This document shows positions 23,242 to 36,072 of a DNA stretch of 64,000 nt, one piece after another. The position numbers were made by a program, and so were the translations under genes. A model generated the notes under the pieces. It made no database searches and was not told where the DNA came from. It was given only the letters and a program-made list of their open reading frames with translations. The stretch is from Eledone cirrhosa (Eukaryota; Mollusca; Cephalopoda; Octopoda; Eledonidae). Location of the stretch: positions 122,364,196-122,428,195 of the forward strand of contig OZ024742.1 of assembly GCA_964016885.1 (NCBI GenBank), written 5' to 3'. Positions within the stretch are counted from its first letter, which is position 1. The number at the start of each line of letters is the position of its first letter.

Positions 23242-23350
23242 TGAAATGAAATGTTTTGATCAAGAAAACAACACACAACTCAATCCGGGAATCGAACCCA
23301 TGACATTATGATCGTAGGTCCAACACTCTTACTAGTACGCCACATGCCTG
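23242..23350 (-). mobile_element. tRNA-derived SINE, family B
   Basis: Same family as 10110-10225: the minus strand carries a GGGTTCGATTCCCGG B box and the body GTTGTGTGTTGTTTTCTTG. It is immediately followed by a family A SINE. Confidence 0.65.
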
Positions 23351-23374
23351 TACATGACTAAAGTAGCACTAGTA

Positions 23375-23566
23375 AAGGTTTCTTATATAGGCACAAGGCC
23401 AACAATTTTGAGGGAGGGGAAAGTCGATTTAATCGACCCCAGTGAGTGACTGGTACTTTATTTTATCGACTCCGTAAGATTGAAAGGCAAATTTAACTTC
23501 GGCTGGATAACTCAATACTGTAAAGCATGGCGTCCGACCCTCTACCGACACTGCCAATCCACCGCT
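23375..23566 (-). mobile_element. SINE family A, long-middle variant
   Basis: Nearly full length, minus strand. It has the extra GTCGATTTAATCGACCCC block between the CCAGT and GGCCTTGTGCC sections, a variant also seen at 41982 and 22262. A small deletion removes part of the B-box region. Confidence 0.85.
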
Positions 23567-23699
23567 CTTTAAAGTAACACTAATAATAACAAGGTGCATC
23601 TAACATGACATTACTAACTGGCAACCTACTCTACAAAATCAAAAGAAAATTTTAAAATACATCCAGTCCTTACAAGGACAGAGTTATTCCAACTGATTT

Positions 23700-23709
23700 T
23701 CTCTCTCTC

Positions 23710-23764
<55 letters not shown>

Positions 23765-23778
23765 TTCTCCCTCTCTCC
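23700..23778. repeat. (CT)n(CTAT)n microsatellite
   Basis: CT-rich run with a CTAT block. Confidence 0.9.
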
Positions 23779-23779
23779 A

Positions 23780-24543
<764 letters not shown>

Positions 24544-25507
24544 TACATATATCTCTAACGTATGAACACCACAAAGGTCTGAAGCTCTCGGGAGAGATGG
24601 ACAGTAGAAGTTCTTCAGATAATAAAACTCGCTCAAGCAAGTGTTTCAGCCCTTAATGTCTACGCACTCTAAGTGGGCCGGGCCACATCCAGGTCATAGC
24701 ATCCATAAAATGCAGTTGTTAATCAAATCAAATTGATATAAGCAGAATTAGTGTTTGGCAAACAGCTTAAAAGACCAAACAAAGAGGCAGTGGATGCAAA
24801 GTAATTTCAATACTAGCTGAGATGAGAAGTGTTTTGTTGTAGAACACCAAAATCATTCCTTTATAAAGTAGTAACATCTACAACAAAGCAAAATATATGT
24901 AATTACTTAATATAAGGGAATTGTGAAGAAATATTCTACGATATTCTTATGACAAGAACACAATTTCGGTTGAAGAAGGTTGCGAAGTAGAACTATATGA
25001 GAAGCTATATGAGCAGAACTATATGAGAACTATATGAGCAGAACTATATGAGAATCTTTATACCATACATTCTTAGTATCGTATATTAATTTTTCTTCTT
25101 CCTATACGTCTTTTAATAATGTCGTTCAGAGCAGCGCGTTGAGGGAATATTCCCGTATTATGACAAGACTGTGGATGTAGGTGAAACTCCTTACAGAATT
25201 CCATAGCGGGTTTTCTGTTACGTGTATCTTTTCAGCTCAAGCCGCCGAGAGCACCAACCGGTATGCAGACATCGACGAAGAAAAAAATAGTGAATAGAAT
25301 CTACTCAGTTGTTTGCTTACGAAGCTGTCGAAATATAGGTGAGGCGGTGTGGTCGAGGGAGGGCCCAATTCTAATGTAGGATGAGCTGTATATAATATTG
25401 TTCCATTTGCTTTGGTCCGTATCATACAGAGTTACAGAGAAATCGTTACTAAACCGGATTACCAATGCCATCTTCGTTTGTTGATACACATTTAGCTCGG
25501 CTATGTT

Positions 25508-25700
25508 TTGGAGGATATCATAAACGCTAGTAGGATTGTGAATGATAGAGAAATATGGACTGACAATGCCATGTCAGAAGTGGCAGAGGATAAACAAAAA
25601 AAATCAAAAGATTTTTTAGACTACTATATAGACTACTAATAGCTACTATAAAACATATTCTACGAATTTATTAAATTCTCCGTTTCTTAGAAATATTGGA
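25508..25700 (+). repeat. dispersed duplicate, copy 1
   Basis: TTGGAGGATATCATAAACGC to the AAAGATTTTTTAGAC region matches 26884-26998 closely. Both copies later share AAACATATTCTACGA, which in this copy is displaced by about 35 extra bases. A frame here resembles the last residues of a LINE protein (NDREIWTDN) only weakly. Confidence 0.6.
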
Positions 25701-26685
25701 TACGCATCTATGCCGTGTAGTTTAGTGATTTAGCAAATAATAATCTATTAAATAAATATCTGAATCAAATTAATACTGGAGCCTATATGATGACTTAGGA
25801 TTCTCAAGTCCGTTGACCAGCAACTGGATCCATTAAAAGAATAACGCTATAAAATCATAATAGAAATGTTTATACTCTCTCTCCCCCTCCTCTATCCCTC
25901 CCACTCCCCTCTCCCTACCCTCTCCCCTACATCTCTCTCTCTGATTAAGAAGTCGTAAGAATCTTATATAAACCTCTCAGCGTTGGATTATTACTACATG
26001 CAGGAGTAAATCTGTTTCAATGCAACGAGATTAATGGTGATGATGACGAGGCTGCTGCTGCTGATGATGATGATGATGACGATACTTTTAGCAATTCCAA
26101 ATCTTGTGGGAAGATGTTATAAAATGCAATAATATAATTATATGGTATTAATTAGCAGTAGCTCTAACATAGATTTTGCAAATAACATTTGTATATCAGG
26201 ATTTAGAATGATGATCAAGGACATTGACTCACTCTATACATTATTATAAGCTATTAGCTTATTTAACTATAGAAACCGGTGAATAAACTTTGTTGGCGAA
26301 GGATAATGTTCCTGAAATAATAATATTTTGCATTTCCACATAGCTACTGAGGTAGCTATGATATGATCACACTTTAAAATACCACCAGCGAGACTTGTGC
26401 ATGCTTATTATATACAAACGTATGGTATATATTTCCATATATGGCTGGATATTAATATAACAATAAATATATCAGTAACTGTTTTATTCCATATAAGTCA
26501 CTATACACCATAATTGAAATACGTTTGATAATTGACGAGTATTGTACTCTTTGATCAATGATGAATCACTTATTTCAGTGTATAATCTGTTTTCCCAAGG
26601 TATTTTCTAATATTCCGGATTGGATGTAAAAAGGATGCCATACGTTAATGGTAAATTTCGCGAGGGATTAAATCTACCAACATTG
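25700..26685. other. unassigned AT-rich DNA
   Basis: Includes a C/T-rich patch at 25875-25945 and a CTG/GAT patch at 26040-26085. No gene recognised. Confidence 0.45.
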
Positions 26686-26689
26686 TAGG

Positions 26690-26767
26690 CTACGTCGGGA
26701 TTTGAACTCAAAACGCAAACAGGCGGAACAAGTATCAGCATTGTACCACGTCTGCAAATCCACCGTT
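26690..26767 (-). mobile_element. diverged SINE head
   Basis: GGGATTTGAACTCAAAACG and AATCCACCGTTATCC recall the tRNA-like head of family A, but the anticodon-side sequence differs. Possibly a related SINE family. Confidence 0.4.
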
Positions 26768-26883
26768 ATCCTATTTTATTAACACCGAAAGGCTTTGAAC
26801 CCTGTGCAAAGATACAACAAATGGCACTAAAATTTCGCTGCCTATTTGAAATAGAAATTCGAAATAGAATTATCGGATATAAA

Positions 26884-26998
26884 TTGGAGGATGTCATAAA
26901 CGCTAGTACGATTGTAAATGATAGAGAAATATGGACTGACAATGCCATGCCAGAAGTGGCAGAGGATAAATAAAAAATAACAAAAGATTTTTAAAACA
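26884..26998 (+). repeat. dispersed duplicate, copy 2
   Basis: Matches 25508-25618 with few differences, in the same orientation 1.4 kb away. Confidence 0.6.
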
Positions 26999-27045
26999 TA
27001 TTCTACGATTCACATATTTCTCGGAGACAACAACATCCATTTATT

Positions 27046-27232
27046 AATAATTGTTTCTACTTTAGGCACAAAGCCAGCAAATACCCAGTGCATTACTGGT
27101 ACTTTATTTTATCGACCTCGTAAGGATGAAAGGCAAAGTCAACCTCGGCGGGATTTGAACTCAGATCGTAAAGGGACGTAACTATGCTGGAAAGCATGGC
27201 GTCCGACCCTCTACCGATACTGCCAATCCACC
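27046..27232 (-). mobile_element. SINE family A with 13-bp target duplication
   Basis: Full-length minus-strand copy. The bases ATTTATTAATAAT occur at 27039-27051 and again at 27234-27246, a direct repeat flanking the insert. The left copy merges with the SINE's own (ATT)n tail. Confidence 0.9.
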
Positions 27233-27249
27233 AATTTATTAATAATGCG

Positions 27250-29880
27250 GCGATTAACCATAAAACTTAAAGCTGTAATTGAATTACGAGTTAAGAGAAC
27301 TTTAAAGATAAAGAACACATAGAGAGATTTATGAAAATTCGGGTCAGAATTAGTAATAAGTGTTGTAATATTTATGACTTTTGAATTATTCTGATTTCTG
27401 TTTTACGTTTAGTGTCATTTCTGCAATTAGAGCAAAATTGTTTTAATTACATTCTCAAATTTCTACTCGGGAATCTTTCTTTTTTCCTTTTAGAATGTCG
27501 GAACTATCTGTAAAATACATGTGTAGAATTTGTTTTTGTTTCTTGTTTACTAATAAAATCCACATAACATTTTTATTCACGCTCCATATGATCTTTATGA
27601 GACAATTGAAAGAAATGTCATGTATGTAGAATGCATCAGTGTATCACAAATGACTTATATAAACAAAAGAAATGCTATTGCATTAAAAGAATATGTGCAT
27701 ATTACAACGACAGAATATTTCTAAATGAGTTACCGTTTAGTAGGCAAAAGAAACAAAGAAACCACTTTTACAATATAGTCGTGATTGAATAAGTTTATGA
27801 CTACAACATATTAAGATTGGAGCCAGTCTAGTTAAACATTTCATTCTTTCGTCGCCATTGGTTCGCATTTGCCATGTAATGCGACATTTATAACCCCTTT
27901 GGGACTTGACACAAGTTCTGAATTTCTAAAATCCAACATATTTCCTTCAGAATAATATGATTTATAATTGTGTATACATAGTACTGTTTTGGAAGTGTAA
28001 CACTCAGCATGAATTAATGTTTTGAATCGTGTCCAATTCGTAATTTGTTTTATCGAAATGTAATATATATATTACTGAAAATGTATTATAATATTGTCTG
28101 TCATATAATCTTCTGGGTCACATAAATTCAACCCCATAAAGAATAATTTCTTCCAAGCCGTACGAATGGCAACGATCATGGAAAATCGGTAAGCTTTAAC
28201 TTATACAGTGGAGTGTGTTGAAAACATTTGATTCACTGAAAATATATAGGCAACTGTTGGACAATATCCCTCTCCAGATCTGCTGAAAATCTGAATATAA
28301 CGTGCAATGAAGATAACTTACAAACGAAGCTTAGCTATATGAATTATTGGGAATATAACATAAAATCTTGTATTAAGATTCCAACTATTGAAAGCATTGA
28401 ACATTCTTGATTTGCTACACCTGCGAAACCTATTCTAATAATCTGGGTAGATTTAGGATCAATCCATATGGAGTGGGGAACAGAACGGACTTGATATCGT
28501 TGAGTACGAATAAGAGCAATATGACTGGAGGGAAATATTTAAAAGGAACATTCTGCAAACAAAATGCATGTAAGGCAACATATACAGGTATGACTGTGAG
28601 TTTCAAAATATACATTTTCTGGGAGTAAGCATAAAATTAGTAGACAAATTCACCGTTTGATATGTGTTCTAATTTTAAAAATTCTTAAAACAAGAATTAA
28701 CAGAAATAATCCGAATATAATCAACTGATTGTTTTGGATCTTGTTTTAAAATTCATACCGGCAAATCAAAGGCATGTTTCATTCATATTAAACCTCATTC
28801 CTGTGTACTGGAGATGTCTAAAAGGACATACGTATTTCTAGTAATGAAAGACAAATTGTTCTACATCTAATCTGCCACTTAGACCTGCACCTAATGTGTT
28901 TTTATGAGTCTAGTTGAACTGGGCAAATTTAGAGTAGTTTTTCTGCTAATACTTTGATAAGAACCATTAAAATATCATAGAGAATACAATAAACCATTAA
29001 TTCATACAATAGCAATACTGATCTTTGAACCACAGCGTTGAAACTCTAATAATGAACGTGTAACGGATAAGACTGTTTAGTTTCATATATTAGGTAGGGT
29101 TCAATTCATACGAAGATTCGGTAAACAACTTGTTCCGTTTTGTGAATTGAATGCATTTTAAAATCCATATTGAGGTAATTATGTATAACTTAGTTGCTTT
29201 CATTCATGATAGATATCAGCATCAAAGATTTCATGTCCTCAAGTCAATATTTAATTTTAAATGTAAGAATCATATACAAATAATTGATATGACTTCTATT
29301 TGGATATCGAAAGCCATAACACTAATGACATTGCTACATACTCCTGGGCATTTTAAATCCCTCTCACTTAGCTTGCGAATGTCTCTCTCATATATATATA
29401 TACATAACGATAAACACATAAAAGTACATCTGCAGGTGTATACCAAACCACTGGCACCTACATGCATGTATAGATATATAGTATATCCGTATCAGTATAT
29501 TTGTTTTTTGATGTTGTTTTGTAATCCCAATATAAATATACTATATATATTAATCGTAATGAGTCGATATACCTGCTCACATTACAATGACTTAAATTGG
29601 AACATATTTGCCCTAAAGTATATACAAACTATTTAATGGATGATGTTTGAAATTACCGTCTATCCTCAGTTTGGGAAGCTTTCAATTAAAATTATCCCAC
29701 GAGAAACAAATCAAGATATTTCAAAGCAGATATATACAGATAATATAGTAGATATAATGGAGAAATTTCAAACCATTAAGCAATAGTACTACAGCTACTG
29801 CTTATATTCCAAAGACATACAATACACTATATAAATTTAGAGAGAGATAGGGAAGAACAAGAATGAGATAGATGGTGAGA
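27250..29880. other. unassigned AT-rich DNA
   Basis: About 2.6 kb with only short (TA)n runs. Frames at 28407-28628 and 29151-29636 show no recognisable domain and no coding-like composition. Confidence 0.5.
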
Positions 29881-29886
29881 TTGATA

Positions 29887-29887
29887 G

Positions 29888-29970
<83 letters not shown>
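29887..29970. repeat. (CA)n(TA)n microsatellite
   Basis: CA run followed by TA run. Confidence 0.95.
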
Positions 29971-29973
<3 letters not shown>

Positions 29974-30121
29974 GGGTGTCTATGCAACAGTAAACGAGAA
30001 AAGAGTGGTGAGGTATCCGTAAAAATATATGTATACTCTCTAGTTAACGCGTGATTTTCTGTATAAGGGGAACACATTCGATTTCAAAATACAGCAAGTA
30101 TGTGATCGATTTCACTGAACT

Positions 30122-30190
30122 GCGTGTGTGTGTGTGTGTGTTCGCGCGCGTGTGTGTGTGGGGGGGGGGGGGGGGGGTGAGTGTGTGTGC
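30122..30190. repeat. (GT)n with a poly-G run
   Basis: GT repeats flank about eighteen consecutive G residues near 30160-30177. Confidence 0.9.
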
Positions 30191-30350
30191 ATAAATGAAA
30201 GAGCACGAAGAGGAGATTCAGATCCTGTAATCATAGTAGTAAAATAGCAAATCTGTTTACAAATTGCATCAAATCAGCTGATGTCCCCTGCAGATAGGCC
30301 AATGCCTTCATTATATGTTTAAACAAATTAGATGACGTTATTGATATTAA

Positions 30351-30436
30351 AATCCCCTGTCTTAGACATCAATCAATAAATCACGGTAGTAACCTGTGTT
30401 CAACCACGGGTTATAACAACCGTCAATTTGCAGTTC
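30351..30436 (+). repeat. ~88-bp repeat unit, copy 1
   Basis: CCTGTCTTAGACATCAATC to CAATTTGCAGTTCATG, repeated at 30645-30731 with a few substitutions. A SINE begins at its right edge. Confidence 0.8.
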
Positions 30437-30439
30437 ATG

Positions 30440-30590
30440 GTGAATTGGCAGTATTGGTAGAGCGTCAGACATGTCCCTTTACGATCAGAGTTCAAATTCC
30501 GCCGATGTTAACTACGGGGTCGATAAAATAAAGTACCAGTAATGCACTGGGTAATTATTGGCCTTGTGGCAAAAATAGAAACAGTTATTG
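30440..30590 (+). mobile_element. SINE family A, plus strand, internally deleted
   Basis: Head GAATTGGCAGTATTGGTAG, B box GAGTTCAAATTCC and tail TTGGCCTTGTGGCAAAAATAG. The GCCTTTCATCC portion is deleted. Confidence 0.85.
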
Positions 30591-30644
30591 ATATTAACAT
30601 CAGCTGCATTTGTAATTGGCATCATTGCTTAAACATGGCAATAA

Positions 30645-30731
30645 CACCCCTGTCTTAGACACCAATCAATCAATCACGGTAGCAACCTGTGTTCAACCAC
30701 GGGTTATAACAACCGTCAATTTGCAGTTCAT
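30645..30731 (+). repeat. ~88-bp repeat unit, copy 2
   Basis: Second copy of the unit at 30351. It ends GCAGTTCATGACCC, with no SINE. Confidence 0.8.
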
Positions 30732-30779
30732 GACCCAAAGAATTCGGGAATATCAGGAATATAGATAACGAATTTGTTT

Positions 30780-31620
30780 AGGCTTTCCTGGTTATTAGAA
30801 AGCCTTCGATACGATAGAATTTCCAGCTGTAATGGAAACTCTTATTGATAAGACGATACATCAGACTTATATGCAAATTATTTAAAGAATTATAAAAGAA
30901 TCTATAATAGGTATACGCCAACTGTACAACTTTACACTGAAAGTAAATATATTGAAAAAGGAGTAAGTTCAGAAGATAAAAAAAGACTCAAAATAAGGAA
31001 GACATCTTGAAAACATTTAATTGACGAGAAAGAGCATTAAAATTAAATGCTGAAATTTAAAATCATTTCTGATTTGCTGGTGACAAAGACCTCTTCTTGA
31101 ATGTTGACTATGAATTTGAACAAATATTAAATCAACTGAATATTCAAAATAAAATGATAAGGCTATCGGTAAACCAAATTTCATGTGAAACATCCATGCA
31201 ATAATTACATAAATGTCACGCATGATGCTATAATAAATAGTGATATATTTGTTTCTATTCGCCAAATGATTAAAGAGGAAAACGGCCCTATAGTTAAAGT
31301 AAAAAGACAAATGCAAGAGAGGTAACATTGGCAAGTATATTATACCAGATAAGACACATGGAATGGACAAAGGGCCGATAACAAAAATATGGAAGTGTAA
31401 GAATTAAGGAAATATACATATTAACAATCAGAAGAAAGTCCAGAATAGCATGTTAACTGATAAATATACATCATTAAACATAGTAAGAAATGAAATAGAC
31501 GTGATAACAGATAAACAAAGCTACGTACAGAATTGTGAACAAAAGTGACAGTTCCATGTGGTGGAAGAAGACAGATAACTACATGGTGTCAAGAGCTGGA
31601 TAGGTTTATGGACGTACATT
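30780..31620 (+). pseudogene. RTE-like LINE reverse transcriptase remnant
   Basis: A frame near 30800 reads KAFDTIEFPAVMETLIDKT, matching the EKAFDSI palm motif of RTE-type RTs, then IRQLYNFTLKVNILKK with a GV turn in the next frame (the xKGVRQGD region). Near 31075 FAGDKDLFL stands where the FADD catalytic box should be (the first catalytic Asp is Gly here), followed by EQILNQLN and a QISCETSM stretch. Near 31565 GRRQITTWCQELDRFMD resembles the C-terminal end. Multiple stops and shifts show an old copy. Confidence 0.55.
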
Positions 31621-31710
31621 GAATGAGGGTACCCATATAAAACTTAATACCAGCTTCTATAGCACTTTGATATATTGCAGAAACATATTGTGTAAGAATG
31701 ATAATGAAAA

Positions 31711-31798
31711 ATAATTGCTTCTCCTTTTGACATAGTAATAATCCCAGTGCGTTACTGGTACTTAATTTTATCAAACCCGTAAGGATGAAAGGCAAAGA
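31711..31798 (-). mobile_element. SINE family A, truncated
   Basis: 3' half only: a diverged tail, then GTGCGTTACTGGTACTTAAT and CCGTAAGGATGAAAGGCAAA. The head is absent. Confidence 0.75.
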
Positions 31799-32062
31799 TA
31801 ATAAAAATGTGCAAAAAGCAACGTAATACGTGTGTAAGTTTGTATGGGCGTGCTTGTGTCTGTGACAGAAGTTTCGTGGCTTAATCGACCGGATATTGTT
31901 ACCAACGTGAGAAGACCCATATCCCCTACCCACCCAAGATCGAAATATCAGTGTCAAATATGATAACGTGTCTATAAGGAGCGAATAAACTCTACAAATA
32001 GCTATATTTGAAAACAATGTTAAAGTTAATGCAGGAACTGATACTATAAAAAAAAATACACA

Positions 32063-32130
<68 letters not shown>

Positions 32131-32140
32131 GTAGTAGTAG

Positions 32141-32183
<43 letters not shown>

Positions 32184-32184
32184 G

Positions 32185-32221
<37 letters not shown>

Positions 32222-32238
32222 GAATAATAATAATAAAA
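32063..32238. repeat. (ACT)n(TAG)(ACT)n(AAT)n array
   Basis: Trinucleotide array with an internal switch to TAG and back (a small inverted centre), then (AAT)n. Confidence 0.95.
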
Positions 32239-32659
32239 CGCACGTGGTGGATAGAAGGTCATGAAATCGCTCCCGTAAGTTTTTGATTTTTAACATATTT
32301 AAATCAATTGTGAAATAACAATTCTTAGTACAAATGATACATAAAGCACCAGACTCAACTATCAGAAAATTGGGATCCATAATATTCTGTTATATCGCTC
32401 AAATATTTAATTTTGTATTATACATTTTATATTCAAAAAAGACTACACTATATAGAACAGCCAAATAACAGCAATTTCACCAACACCACCACCAATCCCA
32501 GCATAATAATAATAATTACTATTATTATTGTCTCAAGTTTTCACAAAATGCTTAATTCCAATATTAAATAAATATGTCAACACATATATTAAACATACGC
32601 GACAAACCGCATAGATACACCGATCAAACAAACTACAGTCTATTAAAAAAAACTCAGTA

Positions 32660-33190
32660 ACGACAACGCCATCACTATAGTCACCGCCGCCACCACTCCA
32701 TCCATCATTGCTACCACTATCCCATCACCGCCGCCACCACTCCTGCATTGCTACCACCGCTATTCCCCCATTACCTTCTGTTAACTTACGAAAGGGGAAG
32801 GTGGCGGTATCACAAGACAATATTAATATTTAATTTTGGATCAGGAATGTTAGAGTCGAAAAGGAGGAAAATGGCAAAATGACTAAATAGCTAAATAGGT
32901 AAATGGCTAAGTGGACAGAGAAGATAATTTCACCACCAACACCACCACCACTACCACGCTAAAATCTCTAGTCAAGTTACCTCAACTTCTATTTCTACTT
33001 CAACTTCAACACCATCACTACAGTACTACGATCACATCGCCACCACCACTGCCCCATTATTGCTACCGTCGCTATTCTCTCCCACTACCTCTTGCTAAGT
33101 ACTACTAGTACAGCACCACCACCACCACCACCACTGCCTCATTATCACTACCGCCGCTATTCTCTCCCACTATCTCCTGCTAAGACATGC
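32660..33190. repeat. CAC/ACC-rich imperfect repeat region
   Basis: Pyrimidine-biased ACC/CAC triplets with longer duplicated blocks. CTATTCTCTCCCACTA recurs at ~33071 and ~33160 within an ~90-base unit, and a diverged third copy lies at ~32745. No convincing coding frame. Confidence 0.75.
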
Positions 33191-33738
33191 ATCGTAGTGT
33201 CCCCACTAAAAGAGGAAGGCATCAACATATATAAATAGACTGATTTGATGACCCGGTCAAAAAATAAAAAAAAACAAAAATCAAAATCAAAGCAGCATAG
33301 AACAACGAAAAACGTAAAGAAAAGAAAAATGAAAAGAAAAACAAACAGACGGACAGAGAAGGGAAGGGAAAAACTAAGTCAGACATTCAAACATTACATT
33401 ACAATGAAACTTATGTTTATTATTTTTTTTGTTTTGCCTGTTTGTTTGTTTATTTATGTTCGTCTACAGCGTAATAGTGCCACACAAAAATCACCGGGAG
33501 TGATGAAATCACTGGTCGTTATGTAACCATACATTCACCAATCCTCGATAAGAGTGTTTAAATGTCGAACCTAAACAGTTCGAATAACGGTGAAGTGGAG
33601 ATTAGAATGTCATGTGACAGACTCTCACCCAGCAGGTGCTCCCTGTCTCAGCAGCAGGGACCTGGCTGTCAACCAAATACTGCTGGTGTCGGAGGAAGAA
33701 GAAGAAGGAAAGGGACCAGAACCAACTGGACGAAATAA

Positions 33739-34831
33739 TTGAATAGAACTGTTACGCAATGTTACCTGAAGAGTAACCCCAAGGAGAAAGGCTATAGGAA
33801 ACGGATGCATAACATCTGGAACGAGATTGGTCTATTTAAATTAGATGAACAAAAATTGGCCGGGCAGGCTCGGGTAATAAGAACTAATGGGTGGATAAGC
33901 GAGCTGGAACTGGAGAAACTGAGCAGAGAGATTAGCTTGGAAATGGAGAGTGGAGTATGCCAGGCAAACGAGCCAGTGGGAAATGAAGGTGAAGAGTTGA
34001 GAGAACGGAGGAACCATCCGAAGCAGACAATGATCTGAATGCTGAAATAAATAATACCTGGAACAAAGATACGGCGATTGAGGAGATGAATGCTGACGGG
34101 ATAAAGACAAGATTTGGTTGATATCCTAAACTTAGTGGTAGATGAATTGAACAATGATAGTGGGAAACCTATGAACCTAAGATTTGTAGACAGGAAAAAG
34201 TTAAAAGAAACAACAGCTAAGGTAAACAAAGTAATCCCATACCTTGAGGCGGGGAGCCTTCACCAGTGCAACAATATCCGCAAATGCGGTGAGGAAATTA
34301 CTTGGTATAAAAGCGAGAGGAAACAACAAACAAGAAAGATCCGAGCCTTGGTGGAAGAAACGACTGAGTGGTCAAATCAGGGAAATGTGAAATGACATTG
34401 GAAAGCTTGAGTCACTACTGAATGGGACATTAAAAAACATAGACACTAAAAATAGACTGAAAATAAAGTACAAAACTAGGAGGAAAATGCTAAATATTAT
34501 CATAGAGGAACTGAAGCAACGCATTGTAGCAAAGAGTGCAAAAATTAGGCGATACGAGAGCAGAGTCAGTCAGTACAGACAGAACCGCATGTTGGACAAC
34601 AACCAGAAGATGCTGTTTGGACAGCTTGAAGGGAAAGAAAGAGGCAACGACTTGATCCCTGAGGCGGAACAAGCTAAAACATTCTGGAGAGGAATATGGG
34701 AGCAGGATGTTAAACATAATGACCTGGCAGTGTGGATTGAGACAGTACAGAAGGAGATTAGTGAACAGGCACACCAACAAACTGATTTGAGCATCACAGT
34801 TGAAACTCTTAAGGGCAGACCAAGAAACTAA
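33739..34831 (+). pseudogene. R4-like LINE N-terminal and linker region
   Basis: Three frames carry the piece: 33739-34038 (GYRKRMHNIWNEIGLF), 34114-34395 (MNLRFVDRKKLKETTAKVNK) and 34487-34831 (EELKQRIVAKSAKIRRYESR, YRQNRMLDNNQKMLFGQLEG). The last is the conserved basic stretch before the RT fingers in this group. It would bind nucleic acid in the active protein. Frame changes lie near 34035-34115 and 34395-34487, and a stop with a further frame change occurs before the RT near 34830-35000. Confidence 0.6.
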
Positions 34832-35004
34832 CCAACTGGAAATCATCAGGTCCAGATGGAGTGCATGGGTATTGGATTAAAAATATAACATCCCTCCACC
34901 CGAAACTGACAACCATGTTCAATGACTGCTTGATTTCAGGTGAGGTACCGAGTGGTTGACAAAAGGTACCACAGTTCTGGTAATGAAAAACCGAATCAAG
35001 GGTA

Positions 35005-36072
35005 ATGAATAGACCTATCACATGTTTGTCCGTAATGTGGAAAGTGTTGACAAGCATTATGTCTGAGGAATTCTACCATCACCTCCACACAAACAACTTG
35101 TTACCGGACGAACAGAAAGGATGCCGAAAGAAGTCTCGTGGTACAAAGGACCAGTTACTTATTGATAAGATGGTAATGAGGAATTGCAAGAGTAGACACA
35201 CTGGTCTTGCGATGGGATGGATAGACTACAAAAAGGCATTTGACATGGTGCCTCATTCTTGGATCACCAAAAGCCTAGAGATCTTCAAGTTGGCAGATAA
35301 CATCAGACAGTTGTTGGGCAAAAGTATGAAGTCCTGGGAAACAGAGTTAACATCAGCTGGAGAATCCTTAGGAGGCGTGAAGATCAAGAGAAGTATCTTG
35401 AAGGAGGATAGTCTGTCCCCTCTGTTGTTTGTCCTTGCCTTGATGCCCCTGACAATTATACTGCGAAAAGTGAGAGCAGGATACAAGTTGGGAAAGGGAG
35501 AGCTTACCATCAATCACCTCCTCTTCATAGACGATCTTAAGCTCTTCGGGAAGAGTGAGAAGGATTTGGATGTGCTTGTTGACACTGACCGTATTTTCAA
35601 CAATGATATATGTATGCAATTTGGTATTAGTAAGTGTGGAGTCCTTGTGATGAAGAGGGGTAAATTGAGCAGAAGCAAGGGAATCCAGGTACCAACAGGG
35701 GAGATGATAAAGGAAATTGACACTGAAGAAGGATACAAGTATTTGGGTGTTCTGGAGGCTGATAACCTCAAGAACAAGAAAATGAAGGAATTGATAAGAA
35801 CTGAATACATTCGGAGAGTTAGGAGCTTATTAAAGTCATATCTGAACAGTAGGAATGCCATAACTGCAGTAAATTCCCGAGCTGTGTCTATTATTAGGTA
35901 CAGTGTGGGAATTCTGATACGGAATGTTGCTGAACAAAAAGAAATGGATAGGAAGACTAGAAGGCTATTGACTATCTATAACATGTTCCACAAGAGGAGT
36001 GATGTCGATAGACTCTACTTAAGGATACCAGGACTTAAAGTGGGAGTTAAAAAGGATTTGGGACTGCCTTGA
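35005..36072 (+). pseudogene. R4-like reverse transcriptase, long surviving frame
   Basis: A 355-codon open frame. Motifs: [16 protein letters not shown] (residues ~3-18), [20 protein letters not shown] (~35-54), [15 protein letters not shown] (~72-86), [15 protein letters not shown] (~135-149), then [11 protein letters not shown] (~174) as the catalytic box and [11 protein letters not shown] (~245). The usual QGDSLSP has become KEDSLSP, and the sequence jumps from DVDRLYLR to a non-homologous [13 protein letters not shown] just before the stop, so the segment between RT and C-terminus is deleted. The apparent ATG is internal to the ancestral protein. Not functional, but one of the youngest-looking coding stretches here. 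Confidence 0.75.

Noticed and set aside
29151..29636. 161-codon plus-strand frame
   Set aside because: His/Ile/Tyr-rich composition from AT-rich DNA with (TA)n inside; no motif.
31589..32380. 263-codon minus-strand frame
   Set aside because: More than half is poly-Val/Leu from (ACT)n; the remainder has no domain and overlaps a SINE fragment.
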